Source of the DNA: Anseranas semipalmata
Lineage: Eukaryota > Chordata > Aves > Anseriformes > Anseranatidae
Direction: 5' to 3'
DNA length: 64,000 nt
Assembly: GCA_013399115.1 (NCBI GenBank)
Contig: VXAA01003247.1
Span: 3,848-67,847 of the forward strand
Positions 62,292-64,000 of the stretch are shown one piece after another (the first letter of the stretch is position 1; each line of letters opens with the position of its first letter). A program made the position numbers and the translations under genes. The notes beneath the pieces were generated by a model that ran no database searches, was not told where the DNA came from, and saw only the letters and a list, made by a program, of their open reading frames with translations.

Positions 62292-64000
62292 TTAAAGTTA
62301 AGTAGCTGTGTTCATGAAATGCAGCCCACTCTTCTGCTGCTGACAAGTAGATCATACTGGCACAACAAAGGTGCTTGAGAAATCCTTTATGTAAAGGGCA
62401 TTCCTACTATAAAAGGTGAAACTGCAAACCAAATTAATCCCTGTTAAAAAGAAAAATCTCATAATAGAGGAATATGTTTTTCTTTCTTGTCACTTGTGGT
62501 TGGAAAATTACATCACACAATTAAAGACTCCACATATGACAGTGATTCAGTAAGAAATAATTGGACAATATTTGTGGTCAGTGCTAAATTCTTACAGTCA
62601 TTTGAATTTGTGTCGTGTCAGTCAAAGAATCCATGTGCAAGTACTCTACCATAGTAATTATTTTGTCCTCGTTTACTTATAACAAAGAATTATGAGGTAA
62701 GTATCATTGAATTTAGTGGGGACTGTAACAAACAAGGATATATATGTTCAAAATACTTTCATTGTTACTCTCTCTGTCCATCACAGAGCTTCAGAGAAGC
62801 CTTCTTTCCAGGTACTCATTCCTTCCTCACTTGCATTCATGCTCATTTCTTCCCCAGTGTTTTCTTCAGTTAGGTTTTTGAGCTGTTTAAAGCTCTCTGA
62901 AGGTGTGAAAGAAAGGCCCGATCAACGTCTTGCTGTTGACAGTTGAATGCTGCCCAAAACAGTAAATGGGGTTTGACAGGCTCCAAGCAGTATGTCTTTG
63001 TAGTTCGTGTGATTCCATTTTGGCATCCCAAGCTTCTTTAGACAGTATTCACTTTTTCAGCCTATATGAAAGGATAAATTTCCCAGCTGTAAAAAAGCTA
63101 CCTTTGGTTTGAGAATCACGTTGCATTTGTTTTGATGCAGTTATTTAGAGCTGCTATGAATTTCTATTCCCCAAAGTTACTGGATATTAAAATGAATAAG
63201 TAGGTTTGTTCAGTGGAAGGAGGCTGGATAGAGAAATATGGAAAGGCATTGAATCCAAATGTCCTGGCCTGTCTATTATTTGTTTCTAAAATCATTTTTT
63301 ACAAAATACATCAATTTGATGAATTCACACATTCTCTTTTTCAGTGAAAACCTGCAGTTTCACTGAACAATACAATCATCTGTGCAAAACAATGCAAACC
63401 CTGAAGTCTCATATCCAAAACCTGAGATAAAACTCTCCAAAGCAATGACACAGCACGATTACTCTGGAGTAACAGCTCCCTGCTTGGCTGGTGCCTGTAG
63501 CCAGGTGACAGGGACCTCTTGCAGCAAGGAAGTTGTTCTGGGGGATGTCAGTGCTGGATGGGTGTCCCGTAGTTGGGTGTCAGACACCTCATGCTCCTTG
63601 GGTTACCAAACAGCAACAAATACTGCTCTGCCTTCCTGTTCAGCCTGGCAAGTCGGGCTGCCTGATCCAAGCACTGTCACCTGCCTTCAGACAAAGAAGA
63701 ACAAGACAAACAGTAAAAATAGAATCAAACCATAGAGATTGGTTGTATATAGTTTAGACTGAAAGTTTCAGGGTGTACCCTTAGTGTACCCTGTGTTCCA
63801 TGCTCCCTGCAAGTTCCAGCTTTGTGCTCCAATGAGGAGCTTCTTTATGAAGCTTGAGAGTTGAATGGCAAACTTTCTGTGCACTTAAGTCAAGAGCAAC
63901 AAGGTGAGAATGAGCTCTTTTATATCTGATACTTCAAGTTTATTTATCCGTGTCTCCTATTTTTCTAATAACTGTTCAACACTTCTTTCACCAAGCACTT
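62292..64000. other. No gene recognised
   Basis: AT-rich sequence to the window end. A good donor-like GAG/GTAAGTAT at 62695 has a plausible acceptor upstream (TTCTTACAG near 62597), but all three frames between are closed, so no coding exon. A 117-codon plus frame (63382-63735) is unrecognised. Confidence 0.5.

Noticed and set aside
62597..62697. Exon between TTCTTACAG and GAG/GTAAGTAT
   Set aside because: All three frames contain stops; at best a non-coding exon, with no other support.

Overview
This window is non-coding nuclear DNA from a vertebrate, almost certainly a bird. The main evidence is fifteen pieces of CR1-type LINE. Many are 5'-truncated, carry the CR1 ORF2 tail (GDRTRGNG...F.LDIRK.FF....V.HWN.LP.E), and end in the avian CR1 octamer (ATTCTRTG)n. 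There are no SINE-rich stretches of mammalian type, no operons and no prokaryotic gene organisation. AT-rich DNA with long A/T tracts and microsatellites fits a gene desert or a long intron on a large chromosome. I cannot name the species or locus.

Layout. 0-3.7 kb: one good candidate protein-coding exon (216-293, strong acceptor and donor, one open frame), a TATG/TA repeat and a CpG-rich block (1757-2040). 3.7-9.1 kb: a plus-strand CR1 tail and a 1.06-kb minus-strand CR1 that keeps part of reverse transcriptase but has an internal deletion. 12-25 kb: six further CR1 fragments, one with a small palindrome at its 5' junction. 25-33 kb: GC-rich sequence without a recognisable gene, a 103-bp AAAG microsatellite, and an old diverged CR1/L3-like LINE at about 29.8-30.6 kb. 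33.5-34.2 kb: a CR1 with a long ORF2 remnant. 34-47 kb: single-copy-looking DNA with a G-run, a perfect 35-bp tandem duplication, a probable ERV-type LTR (about 43.6-44.3 kb), and a 55-bp-arm inverted repeat (44998-45185). 47-54 kb: a short CR1 tail, a clear CpG island (49019-49500) followed by a polyadenylation signal, an almost perfect hairpin (49992-50057), and a probable minus-strand solo LTR (53.4-53.8 kb). 56-64 kb: a possible ancient LINE tail, A-rich microsatellites, a weak candidate signal-peptide exon (58462-58712), two head-to-tail minus-strand CR1s (59.3-60.96 kb), and a plus-strand CR1 tail.

No complete gene, tRNA, rRNA, snRNA or CRISPR array was found, and I see no genes working together as a system. 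Most long open frames have no recognisable domain; they either lie in GC-rich blocks where stops are rare by chance or are frozen pieces of CR1 ORF2. The items most worth following up are the 216-293 exon, the orphan CpG island, the two hairpins, the two solo-LTR candidates, and the internally deleted CR1 copies.
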